Part shown: positions 13,511 through 15,446 of the stretch, in pieces
Numbering within the stretch: position 1 is the first letter of the stretch
Layout: every line of letters begins with the position of its first letter
Notes under the pieces: model-generated
The model's database searches: none
Seen by the model: the letters and a program-made list of their open reading frames with translations, nothing else
Told to the model about the DNA's origin: nothing
Assembly: GCA_017354515.1 (NCBI GenBank)
Contig: JAFMQT010000051.1
Span: forward strand, 1-15,446
Reading direction: 5' to 3'
DNA from: Nocardia sp.
GTDB lineage: Bacteria > Actinomycetota > Actinomycetes > Mycobacteriales > Mycobacteriaceae
Length of the DNA stretch: 15,446 nucleotides
Translations under genes and position numbers: made by a program

Positions 13511-15139
13511 TCACATACCGGGCCGGTTCGCGTCCGCGAACAGCCCTTCGATCGCGGTGATGAAATACGGGAAGTGCCCGGCGAACCGATGCAGGTTTCG
13601 GTCTCGTTCGAATCCGCCGAACCAGTACAGACCGGCCTGCTGGTCGGCGGTCAGGTCCACATCGCGGAAGGTGCGGATCCAATTGTCGGCTCGTCCGCCG
13701 ATAATCGTGAACGGTAACGCCCGCGAGAACAGCAGCTCACGATCGGCGGGCGGGACCTGATCCGGCCGCTGTGCGTCGAGCCCGTTCTGCAACGCCCTGA
13801 TCTGCGTGGCGAGGGTCCGGCCGGCCGCGGTGCGGGCCGGTAGGTAGCGGCCCAGCATCAGCATCGCCGCACCACCCACGGCGATCGCGACCCCGACCAG
13901 GGCGTAACCGTGCGCGATCGCCAGGCCGACGGTCGCGCCCACCCCGACCACGATCAGGGCGATACCCAGCCAGAAGGCCAGCCCGCGGCGGCCGCGATCG
14001 ACCAGCGTGCCGCGCTGCAGGGCGTCCGCATGCAGCGCCGCCCGGGCCGGTTGCACGGCGATCCGGCCCGGGGCACGCAATTCGGAGACCAGTACCGCGT
14101 CGGTGCCCTCCGGCAACAACTGGCGGTAGACCTGCTTCTCATATTCGCGCAGCTGATCGTCGGCGGGATTGACCCGAGCGATCCGCCACTCCGAATCGCT
14201 GACCGGAGTGACCCACAGGTACCGGCGGACCGCGAGGTCGACCACCGTGGCCGCGATATCGACCGCATCGGCGGATCCGTCGAGCAGCAGACCCGCCTCA
14301 CCGGGCAGGATCCCGTCGGGGGAGACGAATTCGGCGCGATTGCCTTCGCGGCGAACAGGATCCAGCCGCTCCGGGGACTCGAGCGCGGCCGCGTCCTGGC
14401 GGCGGGCCCAGGCCAGATATCCGGCGAACGCGGCCAACGCCAGCACCAGCACACCGAATGCGATGAGTACCGGGGTGGTGATCGCGAACGCTGCCGAATT
14501 CCCACCATCGGAGATATCGGCGTTGGCCCGCACCGTGCCGGGCGGCAACTGCAAGGTGAGGTCGATCAGATCGCCCCGGTGCAGATTCGTCTGGCGCATG
14601 GTGAGTACGCCGTCCGGCTCGACCCGCACATCGTCGCAGGGGCGGGTACCGCCGGCCGGTCCGACATTGCAGTCCGAGACCCCCATCCGATACGAGGGGC
14701 TGATCACCGAACCGTCGAAGGAGGCGACATCGGTGTTCACCACCCCCGTCCACTTGAACCTTTGACTGCCCGGTGCGTCGGCGACGGTGCCGTGCACGTT
14801 GTACTTGAATGATGAATCACCCGGCGGCGCGTCGACGGTGAACAGATCGCCATCCACCTTCGCCGAACCCGGCCCGGTCGTGGCGATATCGGTGACGGTG
14901 AACCGGCGTTCGCCGTCCCCTCCGAACGCCACTCGCAGCGGTACCTGCATGCGGAATCGCCCACCGCTGGGAACCTTCACCGTTTCGGAGACCTCGAGCA
15001 CCCCGGCGTCGTCGAGTTTGACGTCCGCGGTGATCGCCACCCCCGGTGGATTATCGGCCCGAGCGGCCGGTGTCGCGACGAAGAGCCCCACTACAGCCAA
15101 CATCAGAGCGCCGACAGCGCCCCCCCGGAAGTTCAGCAT
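13511..15139 (-). CDS. DUF2207-type membrane protein
   Basis: A 542-residue protein matching the predicted-membrane-protein DUF2207 pattern. It has a signal peptide (MLNFRGGAVG, a hydrophobic segment, TPAARA near 27), then an extracytoplasmic beta-rich domain (about 30-215) with Cys157 and Cys168 as a possible disulfide. A first transmembrane segment (about 217-244) and a cytoplasmic stretch with DGILPGEAGLLLDGSADAVDIAATVVDLAVRRYLWV (275-310) follow, then a hydrophobic hairpin (about 388-431) and a C-terminal domain rich in aromatic residues. The function of the family is unknown. The start is uncertain: ATG 15139 fits the signal peptide but has no ribosome site, and the repeat lies 5 bp upstream. 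An in-frame ATG at 15205 lies inside the repeat and would add 22 residues. A near-leaderless transcript is possible. Confidence 0.82.
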   Translation of the reverse strand: MLNFRGGAVGALMLAVVGLFVATPAARADNPPGVAITADVKLDDAGVLEVSETVKVPSGGRFRMQVPLRVAFGGDGERRFTVTDIATTGPGSAKVDGDLFTVDAPPGDSSFKYNVHGTVADAPGSQRFKWTGVVNTDVASFDGSVISPSYRMGVSDCNVGPAGGTRPCDDVRVEPDGVLTMRQTNLHRGDLIDLTLQLPPGTVRANADISDGGNSAAFAITTPVLIAFGVLVLALAAFAGYLAWARRQDAAALESPERLDPVRREGNRAEFVSPDGILPGEAGLLLDGSADAVDIAATVVDLAVRRYLWVTPVSDSEWRIARVNPADDQLREYEKQVYRQLLPEGTDAVLVSELRAPGRIAVQPARAALHADALQRGTLVDRGRRGLAFWLGIALIVVGVGATVGLAIAHGYALVGVAIAVGGAAMLMLGRYLPARTAAGRTLATQIRALQNGLDAQRPDQVPPADRELLFSRALPFTIIGGRADNWIRTFRDVDLTADQQAGLYWFGGFERDRNLHRFAGHFPYFITAIEGLFADANRPGM

Positions 15140-15144
15140 GGGGC

Positions 15145-15203
15145 CACAGCCTAATGGGAAGGGGCCGGAGGCGGTAGCGGAGCGTGACCACGCAGGCCAC
15201 CCC
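15145..15203. repeat. 59-bp direct repeat, copy 1
   Basis: Identical over 59 bp to 15219-15277; the period is 74 bp. It abuts the start of the DUF2207 gene. Its outer parts GCCTAATGGG (15149-15158) and CCCATTAGGC (15201-15210, running 7 bp past the direct repeat) form 10-bp inverted termini, and it contains an internal GCGTG-AC-CACGC palindrome. Confidence 0.9.
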
Positions 15204-15210
15204 ATTAGGC
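15149..15210. repeat. 62-bp element with 10-bp terminal inverted repeats
   Basis: GCCTAATGGG at the left end and CCCATTAGGC at the right end are perfect inverted complements, enclosing most of the 59-bp repeat. It looks like a small palindromic intergenic or MITE-like unit. Copy 2 keeps the left end but lacks the right terminus. No transposase is in the window. Confidence 0.6.
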
Positions 15211-15218
15211 TCGGTCGG

Positions 15219-15277
15219 CACAGCCTAATGGGAAGGGGCCGGAGGCGGTAGCGGAGCGTGACCACGCAGGCCACCCC
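15219..15277. repeat. 59-bp direct repeat, copy 2 (right terminus missing)
   Basis: Identical to 15145-15203, but the sequence after it diverges (CCGCGG instead of ATTAGGC), so the right inverted terminus is absent. A 15-bp spacer separates the copies. Confidence 0.9.
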
Positions 15278-15294
15278 CGCGGGGATATCCTTGC

Positions 15295-15300
15295 TATTCT
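15295..15300 (+). promoter_or_regulatory. Candidate -10 box for the Pro/Gly/Tyr-rich gene
   Basis: TATTCT fits TANNNT, with a predicted transcript start near 15307 and a leader of about 42 nt before the GTG. No clear -35 is seen. Confidence 0.3.
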
Positions 15301-15348
15301 GCGTCGAACGATGCCGACGATTTTCCGGTGCGAGGGGAGCGGGGGATA

Positions 15349-15446
15349 GTGACTGGATCACCACCCGGGCAGGGGCCGAATCCATTTGGTGGACAGCCAT
15401 TTCCGGGTTACGGTCCACCCCCGGGTTATGCGCCGCCGCCCGGTTA
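15349..15446 (+). CDS. Pro/Gly/Tyr-rich protein, N-terminal fragment
   Basis: A GTG start with GAGGGGAGCGGGGGA upstream opens a frame that runs off the window after 32 codons: MTGSPPGQGPNPF followed by GQPFPGYGPPPGYAPPPGY. Such PGY/PPPGY-rich N-termini are common in actinobacterial membrane proteins (for example DUF4190 or RDD types), where the tail is cytoplasmic. The domain that would identify it lies outside the window. Confidence 0.65.
   Translation, partial: MTGSPPGQGPNPFGGQPFPGYGPPPGYAPPPG

Noticed and set aside
1..15446. tRNA, rRNA, CRISPR array, transposase or integrase
   Set aside because: None could be recognised. The only repeats are the two 59-bp copies and short inverted repeats.

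Overview
The window is high-GC DNA with GTG and ATG starts, GGAGG-type ribosome binding sites and TANNNT-type -10 boxes. It also carries Pro/Gly-rich secreted proteins, an Imm7-type immunity protein and a ROK regulator. All of this points to an actinomycete, most likely Nocardia or a close mycolic-acid-containing relative. The genus is an inference; there is no rRNA or other marker gene here.

Layout. (1) 1-1392, minus strand: an Imm7-family immunity gene directly coupled to the 5' part of a type I-like N6-adenine DNA methylase that runs off the left edge. (2) 1578-2078, minus: a small secreted Pro/Gly/Ser-rich protein. (3) 2242-11718, minus: a long same-strand cluster. In transcription order it is a GntR/UTRA regulator, an AprB-like 4Fe-4S ferredoxin, a lipoprotein substrate-binding protein with a C-terminal NosL-like domain, a permease and ATPase of the sulfonate/nitrate/taurine ABC family, an AprA-like FAD oxidoreductase fused to about nine HEAT repeats, and two tandem secreted arylsulfotransferase-like proteins. 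(4) 11719-12190: a divergent regulatory region with palindromes, hairpins and a candidate Cys-containing leader peptide. (5) 12191-13468, plus: a ROK-family regulator, converging through a strong shared hairpin on (6) 13511-15139, minus: a DUF2207-type membrane protein. (7) 15145-15277: a perfect 59-bp direct repeat, one copy flanked by inverted repeats. (8) 15349 to the end, plus: the N-terminus of a Pro/Gly/Tyr-rich protein.

How the genes may work together. The core cluster looks like an import-and-redox module for an unknown, probably sulfur-containing, small organic substrate. Secreted arylsulfotransferase-like enzymes could act on sulfate esters outside the membrane, the ABC system would import the product or a sulfonate, and the AprA/AprB-like pair would carry out an electron-transfer step in the cytoplasm. 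GntR is the first gene of the cluster and overlaps the ferredoxin gene. The ROK protein is divergent and is preceded by a possible cysteine-sensing leader. The sulfur link rests on family resemblance and context; no substrate can be read from the sequence.
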